Positions 1 to 6,843 are shown, counted from the first letter of the stretch. The stretch: 8,815 bases of DNA from Enterocloster bolteae (GCA_021769025.1 JAETTS010000087.1:1-8815), one strand, 5' to 3'. The notes: generated from the letters alone by a model not told the origin. Translations and numbers: made by a program.

Positions 1-39
1 AACCGGCAGAGATATCTATAAAAGATAGCAATGCCGGTT
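1..39. terminator. hairpin, possible terminator at window edge
   Basis: The 8-bp arms AACCGGCA (1-8) and TGCCGGTT (32-39) are exact inverted complements. The 23-nt loop itself holds a small TATC/GATA stem. On the plus strand the stem is followed by TTTCTCTG, a weak T-tail, so it could end a plus-strand gene lying left of the window. On the minus strand its tail falls outside the window. The orientation is undecided. Confidence 0.4.
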
Positions 40-48
40 TCTCTGTAG

Positions 49-114
49 CAAAAAGGAAGGAGCGTTGCTCCGGATCCGAAATCATTATGATTTCAGATCA
101 TTGTGCAACACTCC
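49..114 (-). terminator. long structured intrinsic terminator after the DUF402 gene
   Basis: Two nested stems: an outer 10-bp pair (59-68 with 105-114) and an inner 12-bp pair (73-84 with 88-99) around a 3-nt loop. Each stem has one non-Watson-Crick position. Both are C/A on the plus strand but G-U wobbles in minus-strand RNA, so the fold is complete only in the minus transcript. It is followed on that strand by TTCCTTTTTG (58-49). It lies about 35 nt past the DUF402 stop codon, as expected for that transcript's terminator. Confidence 0.65.
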
Positions 115-149
115 CTGGATATGCTCTCTTCGGTTCTGCAAAAAGTCTT

Positions 150-680
150 CTATACTAACAACCTGTAACACTGCTGTGTATAATCCTTAAAGTGGGTAAT
201 ATCACGCAGCAATCTATCTTTAAGTTCATCACATGTACTGACCGCAAGATCAAACTGCTCCTGCGTGATCTTCTTTTGAGACAATGCTTCCTCCAGTTCG
301 TCCATATCATCAACAGCAATCCTACCGTCCGGATACACAACCAGATCCAGGTATAAATCATAGAAATACGGAATGCCGTCTGGGTCTGTGCCTTGCTCTC
401 CAATCATATCGATGTACCAGAGTAAAATGCTGTCCGTCTCATCCATCATAGCTATAATACAATAAAAACTATTTTGAGGCAGAATCGACAGCCATTTCAT
501 TCCCTTGTCACAGACTATGATATCTTCCCCCTGAAATCTCCAGGTTTGAACTTTTGATACCTCCTTTATCCTAAGAAGCCCTATATAACCTTCCAACAAG
601 TCTGTACACACTTGTTTTCCCAAACATTCCTTGGCTACAATACACGTCCATTCATCGAATGATACTCTTCTTCTTTTCAA
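150..680 (-). CDS. DUF402 domain-containing protein
   Basis: A 176-residue protein assigned to DUF402, the fold shared with FomD and related nucleoside di-/triphosphate hydrolases. Seen in the sequence: the aromatic core KGMKWLSILP (59-68), WYIDMI (88-93), the acidic signature running from GIPYFYDLYLDLVV (102-115) through YPDG (116-119), and the helix DDMDELEEAL (124-133). The Asp/Glu residues here fit a metal-dependent phosphatase site. The start is a TTG at 680, chosen because GGAGAAG lies 7 nt upstream and no ATG fits. DUF402 proteins are often about 170-180 residues, so it looks full length. It follows the ABC-like tail by 24 nt with no visible promoter, so it is probably co-transcribed with the XRE regulator. 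The substrate is unknown. The family call is fairly sure; phosphatase activity is inferred. Confidence 0.8.
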   Translation of the reverse strand: MKRRRVSFDEWTCIVAKECLGKQVCTDLLEGYIGLLRIKEVSKVQTWRFQGEDIIVCDKGMKWLSILPQNSFYCIIAMMDETDSILLWYIDMIGEQGTDPDGIPYFYDLYLDLVVYPDGRIAVDDMDELEEALSQKKITQEQFDLAVSTCDELKDRLLRDITHFKDYTQQCYRLLV

Positions 681-704
681 ACCACTTCTCCAAATTTCTT
701 ACCT

Positions 705-842
705 TTAGAAACTATCTTTCGTTTTATATATGTTCTCAATAATCTCATCAATATCCGGCGTGACAATCCTAAAATCTCTTATTTTGTTCCTCTCCATAAT
801 CGCTTTAAGAATCTCCGCTGAACTTACTTTTTGTCCATACAC
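705..842 (-). pseudogene. 45-codon remnant or micro-ORF resembling the C-terminus of an ABC-2-type transporter ATPase
   Basis: This reading frame gives about 45 residues, with the central stretch SSAEILKAIMERN followed by IRDFRIVTPDIDEIIENIY. That pattern ('...IRDFRIVTPDIDEII..IY') is reminiscent of the C-terminal end of ABC-2-type export ATPases, where a motif of the type DFRVV.PSLEEIF closes the protein. No Walker A, signature or Walker B motif is present, so it cannot be a working ATPase. The frame remains open upstream (to about 917) but there overlaps the XRE gene antiphase and shows nothing ABC-like. A GTG at 842 shares its G with the TAG stop of the XRE gene (TAGTG), so it could instead be a translationally coupled small ORF. 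The likeliest reading is a deletion scar that fused an XRE gene to the tail of an ABC gene. Homology is judged by eye only. Confidence 0.35.
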
Positions 843-1201
843 TATTCTTCTGGAAAAAAGAGAAGAATTGCATATTCCATCAGACGGATCACCTTTCTTC
901 TCTGGTCTATGGTGCATCGCTCTAAAATTGTGTCAACAACACGCAAATCCTCGTTCACATGTTCACTAGGCACATCTTCCATAAGAAGCGCAGATGTCGA
1001 TACCTTCAAAACCTCTGCAATACGTATCATCGTATATACGGAAACCATACTTTCTCCTGTTTCAAGCCGCGCAATAGAGCTCGGTGAAACCATAACTAAT
1101 TCAGCCAGCTGTTTCTGTGTAAGGGAATTTCTGACTCTCAATTCTTTAACCCGGCTTCCAATCATTTTATCACCATTTGACTTTTTCAACTCTTTTGCCA
1201 T
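842..1201 (-). CDS. XRE family (Cro/CI-type) transcriptional regulator
   Basis: A 119-residue DNA-binding regulator. The helix-turn-helix spans about residues 14-73: GSRVKELRVRNSLTQKQLAE, then recognition-helix residues VSPSSIARLETGES (38-51), then RIAEVLKVSTSALL. This matches the Cro/CI HTH_3 pattern (LTQ.QLA...V....I...E.G...). The C-terminal 40 residues, including ILERCTIDQRRKVIRLMEYA, form a helical segment common in clostridial XRE proteins and probably serve dimerisation. The start is the ATG at 1201, not an upstream TTG at 1216, because GGAGG lies 6 nt before it and would be inside the longer form. It heads a small minus-strand group with the ABC-like tail and DUF402. The exact direct repeats 66-102 nt upstream are plausible operators. 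The target genes are unknown. Confidence 0.88.
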   Translation of the reverse strand: MAKELKKSNGDKMIGSRVKELRVRNSLTQKQLAELVMVSPSSIARLETGESMVSVYTMIRIAEVLKVSTSALLMEDVPSEHVNEDLRVVDTILERCTIDQRRKVIRLMEYAILLFFPEE

Positions 1202-1261
1202 ATGTATCCTCCACAAACTTTTCTTTTTCCATAATCATCCATTCCATCTTCTAATTTGTAG

Positions 1262-1303
1262 TTTACTAATACGCAAAAAAATTGTATAATGTTTAATACG
1301 CAA
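1262..1303. promoter_or_regulatory. repeat-flanked promoter/operator region upstream of the XRE gene
   Basis: Two exact 10-bp direct repeats, TAATACGCAA at 1267-1276 and 1294-1303, are spaced 27 bp start to start, close to two and a half helical turns. Between them on the plus strand is a perfect -10 box TATAAT (1285-1290), preceded after exactly 17 bp by TTTACT (1262-1267) as a possible -35. This promoter points away from the XRE gene into a region with no clear gene. No equally good minus-strand promoter for the XRE gene is visible. The repeats overlap or abut the promoter elements, as autoregulatory XRE operators often do. Binding by the neighbouring regulator is an inference. Confidence 0.45.
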
Positions 1304-1623
1304 TTCACTTATGTATCCGCATTTCACGGGATAAATATGGAAAACAAAGGCGATTTGTTTGGAAATAAAAAGAAAATCTGGTCTGAACGGAATGGTTCCG
1401 ACAGTCCTGCTTCAAAAGTTATTGAGGATATTCTCTGTCATTTTATTCTATTATATTCCTCTATCCACCTGAAATCTGACATTACAAGAACCGCTTTCCA
1501 GTATACTTGGCCTATTTATAGCCGAGCTTTCTTGTGCAAATCCCATACCATTACATTATCTATAGAGGAATCTATCCCATATGGCACGAATAAGGAGAAA
1601 GGTTCCCATCCATACAGTACACC
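1304..1623. other. gene-less stretch
   Basis: About 320 nt with no recognisable gene on either strand. A plus-strand reading frame is open through it (about 123 codons from 1289), but its first codons overlap the candidate -10 box, no good ribosome site precedes an internal ATG near 1337, and the translation resembles no family I know. Minus-strand frames are broken by stops. It may hold decayed sequence or a short RNA made from the plus-strand promoter at 1262-1290. It also looks more AT-rich than the operon to its right. Confidence 0.5.
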
Positions 1624-1650
1624 AAAAAGGACGGTTCTTATGCCGCCCTT
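1624..1650 (-). terminator. intrinsic terminator of the rdgB operon
   Basis: In minus-strand RNA the arm AAGGGCGG (1650-1643) pairs with CCGUCCUU (1634-1627) over 8 bp including one G-U wobble, with an 8-nt loop. The stem runs directly into a T-tract, its last two bases joining TTT (1626-1624). It sits 93-119 nt beyond the stop of the YsnB-type phosphodiesterase and has no T-run on the plus strand, so it serves minus-strand transcription. Confidence 0.7.
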
Positions 1651-1742
1651 AAGCAATTGATTGTAACTCTTCCTTATACCCAACTATGTATCTCTTCTTG
1701 TTTCTTTCGCGATATCAACGCTCTCTTGCCCCAGTCTCCCCA

Positions 1743-2228
1743 TCACAAAAACATCTGCTGAATTTCCGTCCTCCCATCTTCCTCCAAAGTCATGATCATA
1801 TAAGACGGCCTTCTTCCCTCCTGCCTGGGATAGGACAGGCTCCCTGGATTCAGCACCGTCACCCCCTCAATTTTCCCCAGGAACGGCTTATGGGTATGGC
1901 CGTACATAGCGATGTCGCACCCTCTGCTTCTGGCCTCGTCTGCCAGCCCTTCCGGGCCCATGGAGACTCCGTAGTAATGGCCATGGGTGATCAATGCCTT
2001 GTGGCTTCCGATCTCGATCTCCCTCTCCCGATCCAGGTTGGAGAAGAAATCGTTGTTCCCCAGCACCATCTCCATCTGGCACTCCGGGTTCACCCACTCT
2101 GGGATGAAATAGTCGCTTCCCTCTGCGTCTCCCAGATGAATCAGCATGTCTATGGGAACCTGTTGCCCTATTACCAGCTTCAGATTCTCGTCTCTGCGGT
2201 GCGTGTCACTGACAATCAAGATCTTCAT
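1743..2228 (-). CDS. YfcE/YsnB-type metallophosphoesterase
   Basis: A 161-residue calcineurin-like phosphodiesterase of the YfcE/MJ0936 family, cytoplasmic and metal dependent. All core motifs are visible: SDTH (D8, H10), HLGD (D34), GNND (57-60), THGH (81-84) and YGHTH (109-113), with the family-typical LNPGSLSYPR near the end. Relatives hydrolyse phosphodiesters such as bis-pNPP in vitro; the natural substrate is generally unsettled. The ATG at 2228 lies inside the 3' end of rdgB (23-nt overlap), with a GGGGGAG site just upstream, so translation is probably coupled. The rdgB-phosphodiesterase order matches ysnA-ysnB in Bacillus subtilis. It is distinct from the second family member at 5826-6380, being shorter and with different spacing between motifs. 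It is the last gene before the terminator. Confidence 0.92.
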   Translation of the reverse strand: MKILIVSDTHRRDENLKLVIGQQVPIDMLIHLGDAEGSDYFIPEWVNPECQMEMVLGNNDFFSNLDREREIEIGSHKALITHGHYYGVSMGPEGLADEARSRGCDIAMYGHTHKPFLGKIEGVTVLNPGSLSYPRQEGRRPSYMIMTLEEDGRTEIQQMFL

Positions 2229-2835
2229 TGTGCTCCCCCTGTAAAAATTCCGTTAGTTTTATCTTCATAGCCTCCAGGGCCTTCCCTCTATGACTGATCT
2301 CATTCTTCTTTTCGATGGGAATCTCTGCGGAGGTCTTGCCGTATTCCGGAAGATAGAAGATGGGATCGTATCCGAATCCTCCTGTACCGGCCGGCACATG
2401 GGCAATGATGCCTTCCACCGTTCCTTCTGTGTGAATCACAGAGCCGTCTGGCAGGACTGCTGCGATGGCGCTTACGAATCTTGCGGTTCGTTCCTCCTCC
2501 CTGGCTCCTTTCAGCCGGTCAATGATCGCCTGATTTTTGATCTCATAGGAAGTGTCCTCCCCCATGTATCTGGCAGAATACACTCCCGGCTCTCCTCCCA
2601 GGTAGTCCACCACCAGGCCAGAGTCATCCGCCAGGACAATATCCCCGGTACACTGCCAGATAGCCTTGGCCTTGATCTGGGCATTCTCCGCAAATGTGGC
2701 TCCGTCCTCCACAATATCTGTCACAGCCCCAGCCTCCTTCATAGACAGGATCTCCAGCCCCAGATCAGCCAGGATCATACGGATCTCTCTCATTTTTCCT
2801 TCATTTCCAGTTGCAAATATGATTCTGTGTTTCAT
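2206..2835 (-). CDS. rdgB: XTP/dITP diphosphatase (RdgB/HAM1 family)
   Basis: A 209-residue house-cleaning enzyme that hydrolyses dITP, ITP and XTP to the monophosphate plus pyrophosphate, keeping deaminated purines out of DNA and RNA. Seen in the sequence: ATGNEGK (8-14, substrate phosphate and base contacts), EDGATFAENA (43-52, metal-binding Glu region), LADDSGL (68-74, the catalytic Asp pair), GEPGVYSARY (81-90), GTGGFGYDPIF (150-160) and ISHRGKA (180-186), in the normal order and at normal spacing. The length is usual for the family. The ATG at 2835 is preceded by GGGAGG and GAGGG. The C-terminal nine codons or so overlap the start of the next gene. Only 77 nt without a terminator separate it from the protease upstream, so it is probably in the same transcript. 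Confidence 0.97.
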   Translation of the reverse strand: MKHRIIFATGNEGKMREIRMILADLGLEILSMKEAGAVTDIVEDGATFAENAQIKAKAIWQCTGDIVLADDSGLVVDYLGGEPGVYSARYMGEDTSYEIKNQAIIDRLKGAREEERTARFVSAIAAVLPDGSVIHTEGTVEGIIAHVPAGTGGFGYDPIFYLPEYGKTSAEIPIEKKNEISHRGKALEAMKIKLTEFLQGEHNEDLDCQ

Positions 2836-2912
2836 CTTCCCTCTATCCTCCCATTATTTTCTATGGAATCTTTCCGCCATACATACAGTAACTTGCATAA
2901 AATCATTCCATT

Positions 2913-4640
2913 TTATGAACGGGTATATGCTTTCAGGCACAAATTGCACTGATACTGCTGCTCTGCAGATTCCCAGTTCTTCCCGTTGGGACTGATATAA
3001 CCCTCCCCATCTGTCACATCCACAGTCTTGGCCACATCATCCGCCTGATATTCCACCGCCATAGGATGAACCGCCCCCGGCGTAGTGATATGAAGAATCA
3101 CTGCAAAGCGCTGTCCCTTTTTCAGTGCCACTGGTTCCTCCCAGGATATGGTATAATATCCGGAATCCTTAAGCCTTCCCTTGGCTACCAGCCTTCTCTG
3201 GTTTAAGCTACCTATGTCTTCCACATCCGCAGCCACATAGAGCTCATAGGAAGTATTCCCTTCCGTGGCATAAAAGCCAGCTGCATACAGCTGTTCTTCT
3301 TCTCTGGCCTCATAGACATTGGCCCCATAGATCTCATCCTGTGTGTCATATCCAATCTGTCCCATCCACCCGCATAAGTCACTCTGATAGATGGATTGAC
3401 TGATATCTGACTCCTCCACGCCGGTGTACACCAGATTGGTCCAGCCGATATTTTGGTCATCGTAAGACACATAGAAATATCCCTTTTCCCCGAATTCCTC
3501 TCCCCAGCTGTTTACACATAAAAACGCACCGTCGCCTTTGGCCTCTCCCCAAAAATTCTCCATAGGATAATGATCGTCCCATCCAACAATCACCACATCA
3601 TGGTTGGGAAGCAGATCCCCGGTATAGCAGTAAGCGCTTTTGGCTTCATTATAATATGGAGATTCCTTCTGGCCATCAGCCATAGAGGTGTACAGAGAGC
3701 TTTGTACTCCTCCGTAGAGAAACACCGCCTCCTTGATAGCCCCATAATCCTTTTCCGGCAATATCCGGATCTCCGAAACATAGACAGAGGGCGACAGCCC
3801 TTCTGGAGAGACCCCGTCTCCATAAGGGTCTTCCTCCTCCAGCACCGGGCCCTGCCTGGCCAGCAGATAAGCCATCGCCATAGTATAGTCCCCGCCCTCC
3901 TCCTGCTCCAGCCCAAAGCTGTTGCGCAGAGACATGTGATCTTGAGAAAACCGCTTCTCCCACATAGGAAGCCCCGATGACTCCAGAGCGTTTAACGCGG
4001 CAAAGGACCAGCAGGTTCCATGTTCTCCCTGATTTTTCACTAGTGGCGCTCTCCCTTCCTGCCGGTAGTCATACCGGCTGGGAAGCCTTCTCCTCCTTCC
4101 CGATATAGAGAATATCTCCCCATCATAAGGGGATGTGACACGGATCTTATGGCTGCCCAGTATCCAGTCTCTCTCATATCCAAAAGCCAGTTGGGCTGCC
4201 TGAAGGGGAAGATACAGTCTTCCGTCCCTCTTCTCAGGAGCTTCTGTCAGTGGGAAATACTGTTGGCCTATCACCATCCCCTTCTCCCCCACCTGCAGCT
4301 GCGCCCGGATGCGTCCCCCCTGAACCAACACACGGGAATCCGGATACTCCAGCACTGCTGTCCCAAAAGCCTGTTTCCATACATCTGCTGTAATCAGAAC
4401 TTCCAGCTGGCGGGTGACAATCACCGGTTCCTGATACCGTATGCCGTCAACTTCCAGATAGGGCCTCCCTGCCTTTCCCTCCACCTGCTGTCTGTAGAAA
4501 TTCAGAATGTATACCTTTTGAGCAGGAGATCCTTTAGCCAACACATCAAGGCAGCCTCCCGCTATGCCGAAGCTGCCTGCCAAAATCCCCACGGTTGCCA
4601 CCCCTATAATCCACCTTCTGAATCCTCGCCCTCTTCTCAC
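2913..4640 (-). CDS. secreted papain-like (C1) cysteine protease with copper-amine-oxidase-N-like and lectin-like domains
   Basis: A 575-residue exported protease. The N-terminus has basic residues (MRRGRGFRR) then a hydrophobic core (about 10-30) and a good signal peptidase I site VLA|KG after residue 35. A Cys at 30 (AGGC) is only a poor lipobox. Residues about 60-170 resemble a copper-amine-oxidase N-terminal-like repeat (GRLYLPLQAAQLAFGYE, then HKIRV), a common clostridial surface module. The C1 peptidase domain spans about 185-410: oxyanion Gln204 and catalytic Cys210 in NQGEHGTCWSFA, His347 in PNHDVVIVGWDD, Asn377 in CVNSWGEEFGEKGYFYVSY. The C-terminal 420-570 region (YAAGFYATEGNTSYELYVA) fits the lectin-like domain often fused to such peptidases. 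The GTG start overlaps the methyltransferase stop (GTGA) and has GAGG 6 nt upstream. No sortase motif or anchoring helix is seen at the C-terminus. The substrate is unknown. Confidence 0.92.
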   Translation of the reverse strand: MRRGRGFRRWIIGVATVGILAGSFGIAGGCLDVLAKGSPAQKVYILNFYRQQVEGKAGRPYLEVDGIRYQEPVIVTRQLEVLITADVWKQAFGTAVLEYPDSRVLVQGGRIRAQLQVGEKGMVIGQQYFPLTEAPEKRDGRLYLPLQAAQLAFGYERDWILGSHKIRVTSPYDGEIFSISGRRRRLPSRYDYRQEGRAPLVKNQGEHGTCWSFAALNALESSGLPMWEKRFSQDHMSLRNSFGLEQEEGGDYTMAMAYLLARQGPVLEEEDPYGDGVSPEGLSPSVYVSEIRILPEKDYGAIKEAVFLYGGVQSSLYTSMADGQKESPYYNEAKSAYCYTGDLLPNHDVVIVGWDDHYPMENFWGEAKGDGAFLCVNSWGEEFGEKGYFYVSYDDQNIGWTNLVYTGVEESDISQSIYQSDLCGWMGQIGYDTQDEIYGANVYEAREEEQLYAAGFYATEGNTSYELYVAADVEDIGSLNQRRLVAKGRLKDSGYYTISWEEPVALKKGQRFAVILHITTPGAVHPMAVEYQADDVAKTVDVTDGEGYISPNGKNWESAEQQYQCNLCLKAYTRS

Positions 4641-5797
4641 TTCTGTCCTCGTTTTCTGTCCGGAGGCTTGGGACCCATAAACTGATAATAGTATGTCTTG
4701 ATCATTCCATTGTAAACCTTACGATTTTTATCCGCTTTTCTTCCGATATATCGTTCTGCGTCCTCATAGGCCGTAATGATATACGCAGACCAGTCATCCA
4801 ATGCCCGGAACCGTTCTCCAATCTCCCGGTACAGTTCTGGGAGATTTTCCTTCTCTTCAATCCGTTCCCCGTAAGGAGGATTGGTGATGAGGAAGCCGTA
4901 TTTTTTCGGATGGCTTAAGGCGCTTAAGGGTCTCTGCTGAAAATGAATCAGCGTTTCCACGCCTGCTGCCTCTGCATTGGATCTGGCTGCCTTCACCACC
5001 TCTCCATCGATATCGTATCCCTGAATATCCACCTGAATATCCAGATCTACCAGTTCATCGGCCTCGTCTATCGCTTCATACCAGCATTTACGGGGGATCA
5101 GGTTCTTCCAGTCCTCCGCCAGGAAAGAACGGTTCATCCCCGGTGCCATATTAGCCGCCATCATAGCCGCCTCAATGGGAAAGGTTCCGCTTCCACAAAA
5201 AGGATCCACCAGAATCCGGTCCTTCTTCCACGGAGTCAGAAGAATCAGCGCCGCCGCCAGAGTCTCCGTAATAGGTGCCTTGCTGGAAAGAGTCCGGTAG
5301 CCCCTCTTGTGAAGAGAATCCCCAGATGTATCGATGCCTATGGTCACCTGATCCTTGTAGAGAAAGACTCGCAACGGGTAGCTGGCTCCATCTTCAGGAA
5401 TGACCTGGATGCCATAGGCCTGTCTCATCCTCTCTACCATAGCCTTTTTCATGATCCTCTGGATATCAGACGGGCTAAACAGCTTGCTTTTTATAGAGGA
5501 AGCCTTGGCTACCCAGAATTTACCATCCTTAGGAATCAGATCCTCCCATGGAATTCCCTTCGTGTTTTGGAACAGTTCCTCAAAGCTTTCCGCCTGGAAA
5601 CTTCCTGCTTTCAAAAGCACCCTTTCCGCTGTCCGAAGGAAGACATTGGTCCGGCAGATTGCCTCGTCATCTCCCAGGAAGGTGACTCTTCCATCCTCCA
5701 CCTGGGAAATCTCGTATCCTAAATCCAGAATCTCTTTTTTCAGTATGGCCTCCATGCCGAAATGGCATGGGGCAATCAATTCATAATATTTTTTCAC
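4637..5797 (-). CDS. rlmL: THUMP-domain class I SAM-dependent 23S rRNA (guanine-N2) methyltransferase, RlmL/YpsC type
   Basis: A 386-residue RNA methyltransferase. The N-terminal ferredoxin-like and THUMP region (about 1-155, beginning with YYELIAPCHFGMEAILKKE) binds RNA. HKRGYR (163-168) is the usual linker motif. The Rossmann methyltransferase domain has the SAM-binding DPFCGSGTFPIEAA (198-211), the acidic YDIDGEVV (261-268) and the catalytic NPPYGERI (306-313), typical of N2-guanine methylation. By family it corresponds to the N-terminal half of E. coli RlmL (m2G2445 of 23S rRNA) without the fused RlmK half, as in Bacillus YpsC; the exact target is inferred. The start is a GTG at 5797 with AAGGGG 6 nt upstream. 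It lies 28 nt after yfcE and overlaps the protease start by 4 nt, indicating one operon with translational coupling. Confidence 0.93.
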   Translation of the reverse strand: MKKYYELIAPCHFGMEAILKKEILDLGYEISQVEDGRVTFLGDDEAICRTNVFLRTAERVLLKAGSFQAESFEELFQNTKGIPWEDLIPKDGKFWVAKASSIKSKLFSPSDIQRIMKKAMVERMRQAYGIQVIPEDGASYPLRVFLYKDQVTIGIDTSGDSLHKRGYRTLSSKAPITETLAAALILLTPWKKDRILVDPFCGSGTFPIEAAMMAANMAPGMNRSFLAEDWKNLIPRKCWYEAIDEADELVDLDIQVDIQGYDIDGEVVKAARSNAEAAGVETLIHFQQRPLSALSHPKKYGFLITNPPYGERIEEKENLPELYREIGERFRALDDWSAYIITAYEDAERYIGRKADKNRKVYNGMIKTYYYQFMGPKPPDRKRGQK

Positions 5798-5825
5798 GTA
5801 AAACCCCTTATCTCTTTTATCTGGG

Positions 5826-6380
5826 TCACGTTCTCATTGTGACCACTGCTTCCTTTATCTTATTCCCATCAAAATCATAGATCGTAAAGGTATCCCCCTC
5901 CAGCATGCCATAGCTGTTGGGGTTCCCGCCTTTCGGAAGAGAGACCGATCCTGGATTCAGCACGAAATAATCTCCCATGGCCTCGGCAACCGGAAGGTGG
6001 GTATGACCATGAACCAGAATGTCTCCAGGCTGCATAGGCGGAAGAGCCTCTTCATGATACACATGGCCGTGGGTTGCATAAAATGTCCTGCCACCAAACA
6101 CCAGCAGCCCATAATCTGCCATAATTGGAAATTCCAGCACCATCTGGTCGATCTCCGCATCGCAATTTCCACGAACTGCATAAATCCTGTCTTTGTATGC
6201 ATTTAACATAGCGGTCACCTGTTTGGGCTCATATTCCTGTGGCAGGTCATTGCGTGGGCCGTGGTACAGACTGTCTCCCAACAGAACCAAGCGCTCTGCC
6301 CCCGAATGATCAAAAACCTCCAATGTCTTTCTGCAGTAATATGCAGAGCCGTGAATATCCGATGCGAACATAACCTTCAT
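5826..6380 (-). CDS. yfcE: phosphodiesterase YfcE
   Basis: A 184-residue metallophosphoesterase that closely resembles E. coli YfcE in length and throughout its sequence. Seen in the sequence: ASDIHG (D8, H10), VLLGDSLYHGPRNDLP (32-47, D36), AVRGNCDAEIDQM (68-80, N72), THGH (103-106), VHGHTHLPVAE (123-133) and NPGSVSLPKGGNPNSYGML (142-160). These supply the ligands for a dinuclear metal site (Mn2+ in the E. coli enzyme). The E. coli protein hydrolyses artificial phosphodiesters; its physiological substrate is not settled. The ATG at 6380 is preceded by AGGAGGT with 7-nt spacing. A candidate promoter overlaps the end of the upstream rhodanese gene, so it may be both the first gene of its own operon and read through from upstream. 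It is a second, separate family member from the one at 1743-2228. Confidence 0.95.
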   Translation of the reverse strand: MKVMFASDIHGSAYYCRKTLEVFDHSGAERLVLLGDSLYHGPRNDLPQEYEPKQVTAMLNAYKDRIYAVRGNCDAEIDQMVLEFPIMADYGLLVFGGRTFYATHGHVYHEEALPPMQPGDILVHGHTHLPVAEAMGDYFVLNPGSVSLPKGGNPNSYGMLEGDTFTIYDFDGNKIKEAVVTMRT

Positions 6381-6435
6381 GATAATTACCTCCTGGGCGT
6401 TGTAAGCCTGTTATTCTATCGAAACTATTTCCTAT

Positions 6436-6465
6436 ATTTTAAGGCCACAGCCAGTTATCTGTCAA
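6436..6465 (-). promoter_or_regulatory. candidate sigma-A promoter for the yfcE operon
   Basis: On the minus strand a perfect -35 TTGACA (6465-6460) is followed after 18 bp by TAAAAT (6441-6436), one base from consensus. The -35 lies at the stop codon of the rhodanese gene. Predicted transcription would begin near 6429, leaving a leader of about 50 nt before yfcE. No terminator separates the two genes, so read-through from the rhodanese promoter is also possible. Confidence 0.5.
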
Positions 6466-6787
6466 CCGGTTCTATATCGGAACAAAGCAGATTCCTCCCC
6501 CGGTACGCCATCAGCCCTCCCCCTGCATTGACCACCTGAAATCCCTGGTCACAGAGCCGATTGCAGGCCAGCATGCTTTGGCTTCCTCTGGAACAGTAAA
6601 AAACCAGTGGGCGGTCTGCGGGAAATTCTCCAAGATGTTCCTCCAGTTCCTCAAACGGAATGTTTTGCGCCCCTCTCAGATGACATTTATCAAAGGAACT
6701 ATGGTTTCTTAAGTCTACCAGGTACATGGACTTTCCATAGGAAATCCAATTGTCCAATTCTCTCATGGTTATGGTCGGATACATCAT
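6455..6787 (-). CDS. single-domain rhodanese-like protein
   Basis: A 110-residue cytoplasmic rhodanese domain without a signal peptide. Seen in the sequence: YLVDLRNHSSFDKCHLRGAQ (22-41), NIPFEEL, then the active-site loop FYCSRGSQS (63-71) with persulfide Cys65, and the closing VVNAGGGLMAYRG (85-97). Such domains carry sulfur as a cysteine persulfide and may feed thiolation or detoxify sulfur species; nothing here identifies the partner. The start is the ATG at 6787 (followed by a second ATG), with AGGTG 6 nt upstream. A longer in-frame form to 6883 would read through the terminator stem at 6825-6856 and is rejected. The promoter lies within the preceding terminator. The family call is sure; the role is not. 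Confidence 0.9.
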   Translation of the reverse strand: MMYPTITMRELDNWISYGKSMYLVDLRNHSSFDKCHLRGAQNIPFEELEEHLGEFPADRPLVFYCSRGSQSMLACNRLCDQGFQVVNAGGGLMAYRGRNLLCSDIEPVDR

Positions 6788-6814
6788 ACGTCTCACCTGT
6801 CCTTTTTTACTACC

Positions 6815-6843
6815 AGTATATGTAAAAAGCCGCCCCATGTCCA
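6815..6843 (-). promoter_or_regulatory. promoter of the rhodanese gene, embedded in a terminator
   Basis: On the minus strand TGGACA (6843-6838) and TATACT (6820-6815) are spaced by exactly 17 bp, each one base from the sigma-A consensus. The -35 is in the loop of the terminator hairpin and the spacer contains its downstream arm and T-tract. Transcription would begin near 6808, about 20 nt before the ATG, leaving room for the AGGTG ribosome site. Confidence 0.6.

Noticed and set aside
1289..1660. Plus-strand open frame of about 123 codons
   Set aside because: Its first codons overlap the candidate -10 box, it has no ribosome site, it runs across the minus-strand terminator at 1624-1650, and its translation resembles no family I know.
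2206..2228. 23-nt overlap of rdgB and the YsnB-type gene as a frameshift or fusion
   Set aside because: Both proteins are complete, in different frames, each with its own start and ribosome site. Overlapping genes are ordinary in such operons.
4943..5722. Long plus-strand frame of 259 codons
   Set aside because: Antisense shadow of the RlmL-type methyltransferase, whose motifs are intact on the minus strand.
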